Origin: Monocercomonoides exilis
Taxonomy: Eukaryota > Preaxostyla > Oxymonadida > Polymastigidae
Reading direction: 5' to 3'
DNA length: 64,000 nt
NCBI GenBank assembly: GCA_001643675.2
Contig: LSRY02000033.1
Location: forward strand, 248,001 to 312,000
The translations under genes were made by a program, and so were the position numbers. The notes under the pieces are model-generated. The model saw nothing but the letters and a program-made list of their open reading frames with translations. It searched no databases and was not told the DNA's origin. Position 1 is the stretch's first letter. Every line of letters starts with the position of its first letter. This document shows positions 38,201 through 48,744 of this stretch, one piece after another.

Positions 38201-38606
38201 TGAAAAGGTTTGTTGAACTTGAGCTGAAACGTATGAGACTATGAGGTGATTGCGCATTTGCAAGAAAAGTTGTGGAGAGAATCTCGAGTGATGAAGATGA
38301 GTGTAAAAAGATGATATTCTTATTTTTCAACTGTTTTATACATACAAACTCCGCATGAAGCGAAGAATTACTTAAAAGAACATGAGTGGATATGATTGTG
38401 TTAAAATTCATTTTTGAGTTATTCTTGTCGAAATGAATGTTATTTTTTGATGATGCACAATCAAAGATGCAACAGCTTTGATTATATTCCTTTACATTTA
38501 CACTGGCTAACATATGTTGAACTTCATTTCTATTTGTTAAAGCTTCAATGGTTGTTGTTTCATTGGATGAAAAGGGAAAGAAAAGAAGCAAGCAACTGAT
38601 AAACAT
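26235..38606 (-). pseudogene. Giant beta-helix surface protein with TM and kinase-like tail, two in-frame stops
   Basis: A single minus-strand frame of 4124 codons runs from the ATG at 38606 to the stop at 26237-26235, broken only by TAA (37610-37608) and TGA (37007-37005). Homology continues across both, so these are nonsense codons rather than introns. It begins with a signal peptide (MFISCLLLFFPFSS). At least eight extracellular modules follow, each headed by Cys-Gly-x4-Pro-Cys (CGFTQESPC, CGFQEYPC, CGIVQYPC, CGFSDYPC, CGNETHPC, CGKQNHPC, CGAPDDPC, CGFSHLPC) and containing GGGIY/GGGLF turns typical of right-handed beta-helices. One transmembrane helix (about 27605-27515, LSTIILIVFVVLFLIVFIGF) precedes ~440 cytoplasmic residues with a kinase C-lobe (RWKAPELL, SVAFSIGMMLWECL, ESNRPSL). 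Lys/HRD/DFG motifs are not seen, so the domain is probably a pseudokinase. Annotated as pseudogene, but the 3589 codons after the last stop are fully open. Confidence 0.75.
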
Positions 38607-38913
38607 TAAAAATAAATAATGGTCGTATAATCAAAAATTAAATATGGCTTGAAAAAATGGTTATTATTTTCCAAGAAAAATTATCCAAAAATAGCGAAAT
38701 GTTGATGATTAATTGTTGAAAAGTTATGAATAATATTATAACATGCCTTTTTTCTTTCAGAATTGCGGAAAACGAAAAAATTTTTATTATAAAATAAATT
38801 AAAATCATGAATTTTCTAATTGCCTTTGAAGCAACAGTTTTCAAATATTATTTTTAAAATCTTCAATTTTCTTTATTGTTTGTTTCAAAGGATAATTTAG
38901 TTAAAACAATTTG
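38607..38913. other. AT-rich upstream region of the giant surface gene
   Basis: 307 bp of AT-rich sequence upstream of the minus-strand start at 38606. It presumably contains the promoter. No distinct element was recognised. Confidence 0.4.
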
Positions 38914-39116
38914 GCTGATCTTTTTTGAAATCATACTTTCGTTCGAGTTTTGATCAAAATTTTAATATCAATGGGATTTGAGTCAAAATTTGTTTTTCCA
39001 ATCGCAATATCATAAACAATAAGTATTTTCAGTTTAAACTCAATTTTTCGAAATCCCATTGAGATTAAAATTTTGATCAAATCTCGTACGAAAGCATGAT
39101 TTCAAAAAGGATCAGC
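38914..39116. repeat. 203-bp hairpin (MITE-like) inverted repeat
   Basis: Arms 38914-38979 and 39051-39116 (66 bp each) are reverse complements with about five mismatches, beginning GCTGATC and ending GATCAGC. The 71-bp loop is AT-rich. No clear target-site duplication was found. It abuts the repeat-rich region starting at 39128. Confidence 0.7.
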
Positions 39117-39127
39117 AATATGGTTAA

Positions 39128-39214
39128 TGAATTCGCAATGGAGCGAATCTACAAACGCAAGGAGCAGGTTTGCTCCTCAATAATGAGTATTAATCACGAT
39201 TTATGGGTGGTTTA
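39128..39214 (+). repeat. Left terminus-like repeat of the 39-45 kb element
   Basis: Contains CGCAATGGAGCGAATCTAC, the near-palindrome GGAGCAGGTTTGCTCC and the inner part ATTAATCACGATTTATGGG. It is repeated inverted at 44093-44150 (first part) and 44774-44820 (inner part). Confidence 0.7.
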
Positions 39215-39440
39215 AGATCTAACTTCGCCAATACTCAAATCCAAAGTAGATCCAAATTGTCCGCAATAAAAGTGAAGCAACAGCCTGTAATAAAAATACA
39301 GAGACGGCGATGGAAAAGAATTAGATCTAGATTAGAAACTGGAAAGAGGAATAATTATTATTGAAGAATTTCCAGGAGCTGTTAATGTTAGACAACATCC
39401 GGAACAGAAGATAGTGCACAGCGGAAAGAGCCGAACAGAG

Positions 39441-42160
39441 AGCCGCGCATTTTCAAGAGATAATATTAATAACAAAAGCTGCAAAACAGAGTGAGATTAT
39501 TATTTGAATTAAATAAGCGTTGTGCCACAAGACAATTTCAGAAACTGAAAACACGAGAAATCGTGAGATATTTAAACAAAATGAAGATATGATATTTTAT
39601 AGACTTTGAAAAAGAATAAAACTACATTATATTTTGTTTATTTATTAGGAATTAGAACCGCGTATTGAAGCGAGATATGGTTAAGTTAAGAAATCACTTG
39701 AAACCTCAAGAATTAAAAAATGATAGATCCACAAATTACAGAGAGATTATTTTCGAGGAAGAACTAGTTTTCAATTGAAAGATAATTTAAAGGAGTGAAG
39801 CTGTGCATTGTCACAAGATTAAACCATAAAATGAAATTACAAAGTAATATTATAAACATATACAAAATAGAACTGATACAAGCAGACATTGCTGTGAGAT
39901 ACAAATCAAAACAAAGCCATCGAAAAAATGTGTGAATTTGTGAGGAAGAAAAGCCGCGATTTGCCGCGAGATATGGGAAAATTTAGAAATTTCAAGATAT
40001 TACAAGAATTAAAGAAAATATATCCATATATTGCTAAGAGATTATAACAGAGAAAGAATCTCCTTTAATAAAGATATAAATAATTGAAATTAAGATATGC
40101 AGTACCAAGAGATTATTTCGAAGAATGATATAACATTAGAAAGAAAAATTTTTATGCATTCTTGAGTGTGAAAAGAGCCGTAAATTTCAGCGAGATAGGG
40201 ATAAATATAGATTCTGCAAATACTGAAAGAAGATTACAAGGGAAAGGAACAGCGTAGTTCCATGTGATATGGATAAATGCATCATCAAAATAAATACAAA
40301 TATATTTACAAGGATATTTGTGAAGATCAATACACATATTGCAGCGACATTTTAATACAAAGATAATTTAATTACAGTTGTTAAATAATTAAATCAAATT
40401 GAAGCTGAGCATATTCGAACGTAAATAATGAAGTATCAACCTCAGCTAAATAAAGTGATCATGAGAAAAAAGAAAGAACATAAATCCTCGCTTTGCCGCG
40501 AGACCTAGAGAAAAGAGAGAGGAGAGAGAGAAGAGAGAGCCGCGCTTTGCCGCGAGACCCAGAGAAAAGAGAGAGGAGAGAGAGAAGAGAGAGCCGCGCT
40601 TTGCCGCGAGACCTAGAGAAAAGAGAGAGGAGAGAGAGAAGAGAGAGCCGCGCTTTGCCGCGAGACCCAGAGAAAAGAGAGAGGAGAGAGAGAAGAGAGA
40701 GCCGCGCTTTGCCGCGAGACCCAGAGAAAAGAAAGAGGAGAGAGAGAAGAGAGAGCCGCGCTTTGCCGCGAGACCCAGAGAAAAGAGAGAGGAGAGAGAG
40801 AAGAGAGAGCCGCGCTTTGCCGCGAGACCTAGAGAAAAGAGAGAGGAGAGAGAGAAGAGAGAGCCGCGCTTTGCCGCGAGACCCAGAGAAAAGAGAGAGG
40901 AGAGAGAGAAGAGAGAGCCGCGCTTTGCCGCGAGACCCAGAGAAAAGAGAGAGGAGAGAGAGAAGAGAGAGCCGCGCTTTGCCGCGAGACCTAGAGAAAA
41001 GAGAGAGGAGAGAGAGAAGAGAGAGCCGCGCTTTGCCGCGAGACCCAGAGAAAAGAAAGAGGAGAGAGAGAAGAGAGAGCCGCGCTTTGCCGCGAGACCT
41101 AGAGAAAAGAGAGAGGAGAGAGAGAAGAGAGAGCCGCGCTTTGCCGCGAGACCTAGAGAAAAGAGAGAGGAGAGAGAGAAGAGAGAGCCGCGCTTTGCCG
41201 CGAGACCTAGAGAAAAGAGAGAGGAGAGAGAGAAGAGAGAGCCGCGCTTTGCCGCGAGATCATGATTTGATTAGAAGAATGAGGACCCGCGTATTGAAGC
41301 GAGATAGGGATAAGAAGAGAATCAACGAAGAACTGAATGAAGATTAGGGAAAAGATCCGCGCATAGCCGTGAGAAATAGATAAATGCAGCAACAAAATAT
41401 CCACACATTTATATTTCAAGGATATTTGTGAAATAGATACACATATTACAGCGAGATATTAATAGAAGGATAATTCTATCACAACAAAATATATATTATT
41501 GAAATGAAGCTGCGCATATTCGAGAAAGAGTTACAAAGAATCAAACCGAGTTTGATCTAGAGAAATATGAGAAAAGAGAGAGAAGAGAGAACTACACTCA
41601 GCAGCTTGTTCATGAGATGAATGAGAGAAACCGCGTTCAATCGCGAGATCATGAGGGGAGATAGAGCAGAGAACCGCGCTTAGCCGAGAGATGATAATAG
41701 AGATAGAATGCTCAGAAAATCTATTGGCTTTTGCAAAGGATATATAGACAAGCTGTGTTGCGACACAAAATCAAAACTGAAAAGAAAAATATCATTGATA
41801 ATAATTAGAAATGATACGATTCATTTTAAAGAAATTATCACAAATGTGATACCGCGAAATAGAATATGACTGAGAGACATAAGAGAACCGTGTATTATCG
41901 CGAGATTATAGTGGAGTGACAAATTGCTTAATATCGAAAGGGCTGGAAGGAGGAGAAAGCTGAGTTTGCTACGAGATAAGGATAGAGAAAGAAATTGAAA
42001 GAAATGGCGAATTGATAATGCAACAAGAAACAGCGCATAATCAAGAGATAGGTGCAGATATAGCTGCAGAGAAACTTTTCGAGAAAATTGAAGAGGTGAA
42101 ATCCGCGAAGAATCGCGAGGAGAAGATGGAGCATGAGACCGCGGAAGACCGCGAGAGGAG
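39441..42160. repeat. Dispersed CCGCG-N6-CGCGAGA hairpin motifs
   Basis: About twenty degenerate copies of a roughly 20-bp motif: four-base stem, six-base spacer, four-base stem, then AGATA or similar. Clear sites (first stem base): 39444, 39552, 39659, 39802, 39883, 39955, 40179, 41288, 41358, 41632, 41675, 41754, 41889, 42104 and 42140, plus those in the 54-bp array. The spacer length is constant and its sequence varies. Stems change in a pairing-preserving way: CGCG/CGCG (39955, 41632, 42104, 42140), TGTG/CACA (39802, 41754), CACG/CGTG (39552). A partly conserved longer unit of about 100 bp links 40255-40353 with 41370-41465. Confidence 0.65.
40493..41248 (+). repeat. 54-bp tandem array, 14 units, open in one frame
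   Basis: Fourteen consecutive 54-bp units, each containing GCCGCGCTTTGCCGCGAGAC then an AGAGAAAAGAGAGAGGAG-type purine tract. Because 54 is divisible by three, one plus-strand frame stays open (40493-41347, 284 codons) and would encode an 18-residue unit, RALPRDPEKRERRERRES. Units differ at two sites: Leu or Pro after Asp (order L P L P P P L P P L P L L L), and Lys for Glu in units 5 and 11. There is no convincing start context or domain, so the frame is probably fortuitous. Each unit contains one copy of the dispersed hairpin motif. Confidence 0.9.
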
Positions 42161-42733
42161 GATACAGTAAGAAGCCGCATAGTGCGGGCGGTAATATATC
42201 AAAGAAGACTCCGCATATCTCAGCTAAAATGCTGATAGACACACCCAGCCGGACTTAGAAGAAACGGGACGATGCACTTAGAGTGAAGAAAGTCGCAGAG
42301 ACATTTCAAACATTATCACAGAGAAGACTTGATTCAATTTCAGACCCGATTACTCCGGTGCACTGCAGAACTATTTAAAAACTTTCCTCTCTGAGAAGGA
42401 AGAGAGAGAAAGAAATGCAAGAAGATGAGATAGTGCAAGCCCATTTGTCCCTGAGAAACATCGGATTGACCTCTAAAGAGATGAGAAATGAGGACTTGAA
42501 GTAACCCCCAGGAGACGTTATGGGAGTTATAATCTAAGAGAAAATATTCCATGAAAGTTCCTCTTTTTAGCATGGCGAGAATACGTCGGAGCGAAGGACA
42601 TAGGAGCAGCAATATTGAGAAATCAAAAGAGTGAGAGAGATACGTGAAGTGCGCTGCACAAATTTCAACAATTTTAGGACAGAGAAAGAATAGATGAAAC
42701 AGACCCCTCACAGATAAAGATGCCAAATGGATT

Positions 42734-43219
42734 GTGGCCGAATTTATTGAAACTCTATCCAATACAAACGCTTTGAGTGGAGAGATAAACGGAGCTGAAC
42801 GTGAAGCATTGGAGCCTTTTAACCTTTTCAAAGAAATGAAGACGAATGGGAAAGATATTGACTCAGCACCTAAAACTCACGTTAAAGATAAGCCGAGAAG
42901 GGGAAAACAATATAAATCAATGCAGTAATTTACAATTATAACAAAAGGGGGAAGACACCACATATAACTCAACAGACACGCAAGCACCACAGAGGAGAAC
43001 CCCTATCCTCACAGAAATTTCGTAACGTTGGAGCCAGCTGAGCTGGAGAGATTGAAGGGAGTGCTCCATATTGAAAGACAATACAGCATTAAGGGAAGTG
43101 CAGATAAAGATAACGTAAAGGAAACTATAACAATCGATATTAACAAACATTCAAACGCACTCATCGATTCAGAAGAAACGCTCCAACATTGGTTTTATTT
43201 CACCAGGACAACCTTTTAA
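42734..43219 (+). other. Broken coding remnants inside the 39-45 kb element
   Basis: Two open stretches (42734-42928, 43028-43219) have normal amino-acid composition (MAEFIETLSNTNALSGEING; LEPAELERLKGVLHIERQY) and may be pieces of one element-encoded protein. A third (43716-44021) is richer in G+C. None shows a recognised domain, and stops separate them. Confidence 0.3.
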
Positions 43220-44092
43220 GTTGAACATGTGTGGTTAATATAAGAGAAGGTCAGCCTGCAAATATGCAGAGAATAAAAGAAGAGTTTGAAGCTATTCAAA
43301 AAGAGTATGAAATACACGATCCTTTGAGCGTGTTATCGATAAGACATAAAGTTATAATACACATATCAAGATGAAAAGGTTTAGATGGGAAAGCGAGAAA
43401 TACGCACGCAAGAGGGGAGCCAGGGTCAAGAGTGGACCGAAAACTTGAAACATTTATCGAGTTCAAGATATGTGATGGATTTTGTTGACAATCGACTTTC
43501 AAGAACCCCCTCGTGGAGAAGAAGAAGAGTTGGATATAAGAAGAGGAAGGAAGGATATGTGAATCGAGAAAGCAAATTCAGAGATGAAAAATTGCACCAA
43601 ATATATATATAAATAAATATCAGAAGCAGGGTGAGAAGAAGATATGACGAAGGAGAAAGCGGTCAAAGAAACGAGATTTATTGTTTAGAGAAGAGAGGAA
43701 GTTAAGGGAAATAATTTGGTCACAGAACTCCTCATCCAGACCACCCTCCCGTCGGAGAACACCCCTCATAATCCCCAGCAGCGGAAGCGAACTGACTGGA
43801 AGCAAACACACTGCCTAACAGAGAAAGAAGGGCACATACCGGAGGAAGCATGGAGTAAGATATCAAGGTTGGACGATAAAGAACTCAAGAGAAACGAATT
43901 CCCGGTCGAGAACGCCTCGGAAACACCCCAAGAAAGGGAGGGAGTAGAGACAGGAGCCGCACCTTCATCCGCAGGCTCTCCAAACATCCGCCGCACGGAC
44001 GTGCTAGGCAGGAGGGTTTAAGATCATTATTGATAAATTTATAAATCGAAAATTTAATAAGAATAAAAATACAACAAAAGGGCTTTCAAGAC

Positions 44093-44203
44093 TCATTATT
44101 GAGGAGCAAACCTGCTCCTTGCGTTTGTAGATTCGCTCCATTGCGAATTGATAAAAACGCAGTGAGACAGGTTTGCTCCGAGATAATAGGAATGCGGATG
44201 GAG
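44093..44203 (-). repeat. Internal terminus-like repeat joining two end variants
   Basis: Reading the minus strand, a stretch matching 44800-44843 (GCAAACCTGTCTCACTGCG) is joined directly to one matching the left terminus (CGCAATGGAGCGAATCTAC). It looks like a junction of two element ends, as left by nested insertion or a tandem copy. Confidence 0.55.
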
Positions 44204-44773
44204 AGACGATACGCGGCTGGGTGCGAAGGGGAGCCAGAAGTGTGTGGTGAGATGAATAGAAAAAAGTGCGAGATAGCAGAGGAAAGAGAAAGATCAACCG
44301 CCCGATGAGATGAGTGTGCACATAGAACCTGGACAGATCGAAGTGGAACGAAGAAACAGTTTTAGGCATAAACCTACTCCTTAAATTGTTGTTGAACATG
44401 TTGTTGAGAGAAGAATTAAATATTTAATATGCAGTGTGTGATGTTTTTGGGTTGCTCTGCTGATGCAGCAGAAGAACGGGAGGCAGAGCACATCACATGC
44501 AGTTTTCTTTTCCACGCCTTGCATAAGCGAGAGTGGTTTTTCTTTCTGCTCCGAACAGAACACTCGCCTCACCTGATCCCTGTACTGACTGCAGGAGAAA
44601 GCTCCGAGGGGCTATGTCCCCTGCCCTCTGGTCTTCGTGACCAAGGCGAAAAGGCGAAGAAGGTGGTGAAGTGAAGCGGACAATTCATAATACACTTTTT
44701 TATTGTTTGAATGTTTTTGTCAATGTTTTCATCTCGCCCTTTTTTCCACGTCGTATTTGGGAGGGCGAAGTTC

Positions 44774-44846
44774 TCACTTAAACCACCCATAAATCGTGAT
44801 TAATACTCATTATCTCGGAGCAAACCTGTCTCACTGCGTTTTTATC
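44774..44846 (-). repeat. Right terminus-like repeat of the 39-45 kb element
   Basis: Inverted relative to 39128-39214. It shares CTTAAACCACCCATAAATCG and AATACTCATTAT, then diverges to the TCTCACTGCGTTTTTATCAA variant. Confidence 0.65.
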
Positions 44847-44959
44847 AATAATTGCAAATCTTTCGAAAATACAGAAAAAAATGTGAGTTTCGTATAACAT
44901 ATAAAAAGACTGACAGTCAATAAATATAAATGGAAAGCAAATGAAACACACACACACAC

Positions 44960-44965
44960 TGAAAA

Positions 44966-45005
<40 letters not shown>

Positions 45006-45088
45006 AAAAGAAAAAAGAAAAAGAAAAAGAAAAAGAAAAAGAAAAAGAAAAAGAAAAAGAAAAAGAAAAAGAAAAAAAAAGAAAATAA
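44960..45088 (+). repeat. (AAAG)n / (AAAAAG)n microsatellite
   Basis: A pure GAAA-type repeat about 45 bp long passes into AAAAAG hexamers for about 80 bp, preceded by a short CA repeat. Open frames through it on either strand are meaningless. Confidence 0.95.
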
Positions 45089-45700
45089 AAATACGTTTCC
45101 TGAAAAATAGACTTTGCAAGCGGAATTCACAAGATGTTATTGATGAAGATATATTTTTTGCTTTTCAACATCAATTCTATTGATTTTGACGACAAAACAA
45201 TGAAAAGTTTAAAAAAAAGTTGTTATTTCGAAAAATCATCAAATAAATGTTAATTAGAAAAGTTTCAAAACTTTTTTGTTTTTTATTTGATATATTTAAG
45301 TTTTTATATAGCAAATAAAAGGTTGTTTGTGAATTGTTGCTGTATTTTTGAATAATCAAAGAAAAAGTTGCATTAATTCAAAATCGAAATTCTTGATTGT
45401 TACAAAATTTTTGAAATAAAAATTTGTATTTTGGATGAACATCTACGAAGTGCCAAGCCAAAAATCACATATTAATAATAATTCGTTCAACAACATTAAA
45501 AATCGTTCATCTTTTTGAATGATGGGGTAATTTTGAAGCAATTCAACTTTTTTTTGTGTGTGCACTGCAATCATATATCCAAATCCGAAGTGAAATTTTC
45601 GCTCAATAAGACTGAACACTTTACATTCCTATTTTAAAATTCATGAAAAGATGGATCTTGTTGAAGTTAAAAAATAAATAAATAAATAAATTGAAATGAA
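45089..45700. other. AT-rich intergenic region
   Basis: 612 bp downstream of the DNAAF1 stop codon, AT-rich, with no gene or repeat recognised apart from short TAAA repeats near 45675. Confidence 0.45.
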
Positions 45701-48565
45701 TTATTTTCTTTTTAATTTTGATTCAAAAACAATCGAATCCGTAATTCCGCTGACAGATAAAGTGCATTTCACAGGAAAAGTCAAAGGTGCTTCATCTGCT
45801 GGAGGATATTGCAGCAAAGATGAAGAATCAGTTGGTGAAGTGTTCTGGGAAGGTGCAGAAGAAGCAGAAGCAGAAGACGAAACCGAAGAAGAAGAAGAAG
45901 AAGAAGAAGAAGAAGAAGAAGAAGAAGAAATAGAAAATGAAGACATGTGTGACAGAATAGGAGAATGAGGAGGAGTCGAAAGAAGAAGATCCACATTTTC
46001 AGATGAAAGATCGCAGGAAGAGAAAGAAAATGCCTGTAAATCTTGATTGTTCCCTAACATTTCAATGTTACGCACAACCTTCACATTCTTTTCTTTATGC
46101 TTTTCATTTCCTTCTTCTTTCTCTTCTTCTTTCTCTTCTTCTTCTTCTTCTTCAAAGAACTGAAGAATGCGCTGTTGTTCTGTACTCTTTTCAACAGATA
46201 TTTTCCTTTCTTCATTTTTTTCTTTGGTTCCACTATTTGCTTTTCCCAAACCTATTTTATCTGCTTCTTCTTCATCTTCCTCATTCACCTCATTTCTATG
46301 ATTCACTCCTTCTTTCTCTTGGCGCTTCATCCCTTTTCCTCCTTCTCCTTCTTCTTCTCCTTCTCCTTCTTCTTCTGGATCATCATTAGCCAGCATTCGT
46401 AGTTTGTCCAACCGTTTTCTCTTCTCCGTCTCTTCTTCGTCCTCGCCCACATCAAAATCGCTGTCATCAATCCATTCTTCTTCAATTGCTCTTTCCCATT
46501 CGTTCTCTTCTCCTTTTCTCTCGATTGTTTTATCCACTCCATTTTTATCCTTATTTAATGAACTGCCATTCTCTTCCTCTCCCTCTTGTTTTCTTTCCTT
46601 CTCCTTCTTCTCCTTCCTTTTGCCTCTTCCCCCTTTTCCATCATCTCCCTCAGTCGGAAGAGGATTAGCCGGAGGCGGAAGCTTCTTGTGACGAATCACA
46701 TCGACAAACGCAGTCTGCTCTCCATCCACTTCAACACGACACACAGCATCATCTTTCTCCTTCACTCCTTCTTTACTCCTTTCTTTCTCTCCGTCTTTTG
46801 TCTCTTTTGTCAAGCTTTCATTATTTTCTTCTCCTCTTCCTCTTTCTTCTGGCTTCGTCTTCATCTTCTGCATAATATGATCATCGTCATCGTCATCGTC
46901 ATCATCATCGTCATTCGGATACAAAAATGAGAGATGATCTGTGCGTGCAGAAACAGACGAATAAGAAGAAGTCGGCAAGTCAAATGTCGCTTTCCATTCA
47001 TCATCATCATCTTCTTCTTTTCTTTGCAGTGAAGGCATTTTTTCATCGTCTTCATCATCTTCTGATTTCACCATATTTTTTCCCTTTTGCTCCTCTTCAT
47101 CGTCAGATAAAATTTCCCCATTTTTCAGTCTTTCTTCTCTCTTCTTCTTTCTTTCTTCTTCCTCTTTGGCTTTTCTCTCAGCCTCTGCCAGCTCTCTCAT
47201 CACAACACGCGATCTGCCATCTTCCATAAGCATTCGCATGACTAAGAAGAAAGAAGATTTTCAATGAAAGAAAAACGAAGTTGTTCCATATTTTAATATT
47301 GAATTAGAAAATAGACAAAATGGCTAAATAACGATCTAATAATAACAGCAATGAACCTTCCATGTTTTTCTTTTGCTTCATGCGCTCAACCATCAGCTGC
47401 CTTTTCCTTTCTTCTGTCTCCTTTCTTGCTTTCTCTGCAGGAGTCGATCCAGATGCCCTGATTTTGATGATGAAAATTAATATTTTTTAATAATTAAAAA
47501 CAACAAAATAAAAGCGAATTTTAAAGAATAAATCGAAAAAGCTAATTATCAATTTAACGATAATGCAATAAGCACACCAAGCTTCACAAAGAAGCCTTTC
47601 ATTATCAAACACAGGCCGATCATCCAAATATGTTAGAGATGGAAGTGATGATATAAGCGTCTTTCTAAATTCATAAAGGAAAATCATAAATCAATTGGAA
47701 TACAATAAATTGAATCGATAACGAATACGAAAGATAAATGAATTTTTTTTAAAAAAAAAATGTGAATATGGAAAGCAAACCTCCAACTGAACAAATTAGT
47801 TCTGACTATTCGATTTCCAGAGAGGTTTAACACTCTCAAATCAGGCAGTTGCTTTAATATTTCTAGAAGCCCCAAAGCATCTGCTTCGGGAAGATCATTT
47901 TGAGAGAGATCAAGTACGCTTTTAATAAAATAATGATTAATAACTCAGAAAAAAAGATTTTAAATACCTTATTGATGGGCAATCCAAAAGACCTTTAAGA
48001 TCGTCGATTGATGAAATTCTAAAATAATTTTTGCGACAAAAAATAATTTTCATAACCATTTAAAAAATGCAAACAAATTCTTTGACAAATTCAGTGTGTG
48101 GAGCTTTTTGTTATGAGATATTCCTTCTATTCGTTTGACTCTATTCCCTGAAAGCACAAGAGTGTCCAATTCCAAAAGTGTATCAAGCCCTTCAATAGTT
48201 TCAATGCAATTATCCTGCAAATACCTGAGGAAAATTTTGAACCTCGAAATTGTGAAAGAAAAAAACTGAACAAACAAGCATCTTAACTCAGGGCATGGCT
48301 CCAAATTTTCAATTTTTGATATGCAATTTCCTTGAAGCCAAATAGATTTAAGACCGCTCATTTCGTCCAAATTTTCTATTTTGCTAAAGCCCTGATAATG
48401 CAAATATATTTTGTCGTTCAATTCAAGAGTTTGGAAAAGTTTGTGCTTTGCGCAAAGCTGTTTCAAAGTAAATTTAGTTATTTTTGGGCGCTCATTATCT
48501 TCTATGTCGTACTTTTTATGCAAGACATGAAGCTTCTGTTCAAAATACTCATCGTGAGGAATCAT
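45701..48565 (-). CDS. DNAAF1: Dynein axonemal assembly factor 1 (LRRC50/ODA7)
   Basis: Seven exons: 48565-48276, 48224-48075, 48018-47968, 47918-47781, 47664-47578, 47457-47357 and 47241-45701. Introns are 49-120 bp, mostly GTTTGY/GTGTGY donors, and the total is 785 residues (human 725). Diagnostic family sequence is present: [20 protein letters not shown] near the start; SDS22-type leucine-rich repeats ([62 protein letters not shown]); and the LRR cap [19 protein letters not shown] followed by CEAW. The C-terminal ~510 residues are acidic, Lys/Glu-rich and serine-rich. DNAAF1 acts in the cytoplasm in preassembly of outer and inner dynein arms, so motile flagella are implied. The start is the first ATG in the open stretch, 180 bp from a divergent gene. 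Confidence 0.95.
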
Positions 48566-48744
48566 TAAAAGTTTGTTATGGCTGGAATTAAGATCGAGCA
48601 CGTTTGTGTATCAATATGTTTAATTTCACAGATATCAAATTTTTAATAAAATATCAATGTGAACAAGTGACAATCCCATATTATTTGTATAATTTTTTGT
48701 TTTTTATTTTTTTGTTTTTTGAGGTGTATTTGAGTTTTTAATCA
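48566..48744. promoter_or_regulatory. 179-bp shared divergent promoter region (DNAAF1 / GYF-like gene)
   Basis: AT-rich spacer between two divergent ATGs (48565 minus, 48745 plus), with T-runs at 48695-48720. Shared regulation is inferred from the spacing alone. Confidence 0.4.

Larger units (their letters stand above)
39128..44846. mobile_element. Putative decayed 5.7 kb inverted-repeat element
   Basis: Related sequences lie in inverted orientation at 39128-39214 and 44774-44846. Both contain a GGTTTGCTCC motif followed (reading inward) by AATGAGTATTAATCACGATT and ATGGGTGGTTTAAG. A third copy at 44093-44203 joins two terminus variants. Similarity continues weakly inward (AACTTCGCC on both sides). 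The interior holds the 54-bp array, many dispersed hairpins, and broken plus-strand open stretches. No transposase, integrase or reverse transcriptase was recognised. The plus strand is strongly A/G-rich. The most economical reading is an old DNA-type element, perhaps with nested insertions. Confidence 0.45.

Noticed and set aside
40493-41347. 284-residue Arg/Glu-rich protein encoded by the 54-bp array
   Set aside because: The unit length is a multiple of three, so an open frame is expected by chance; no domain, splice or start context supports it.
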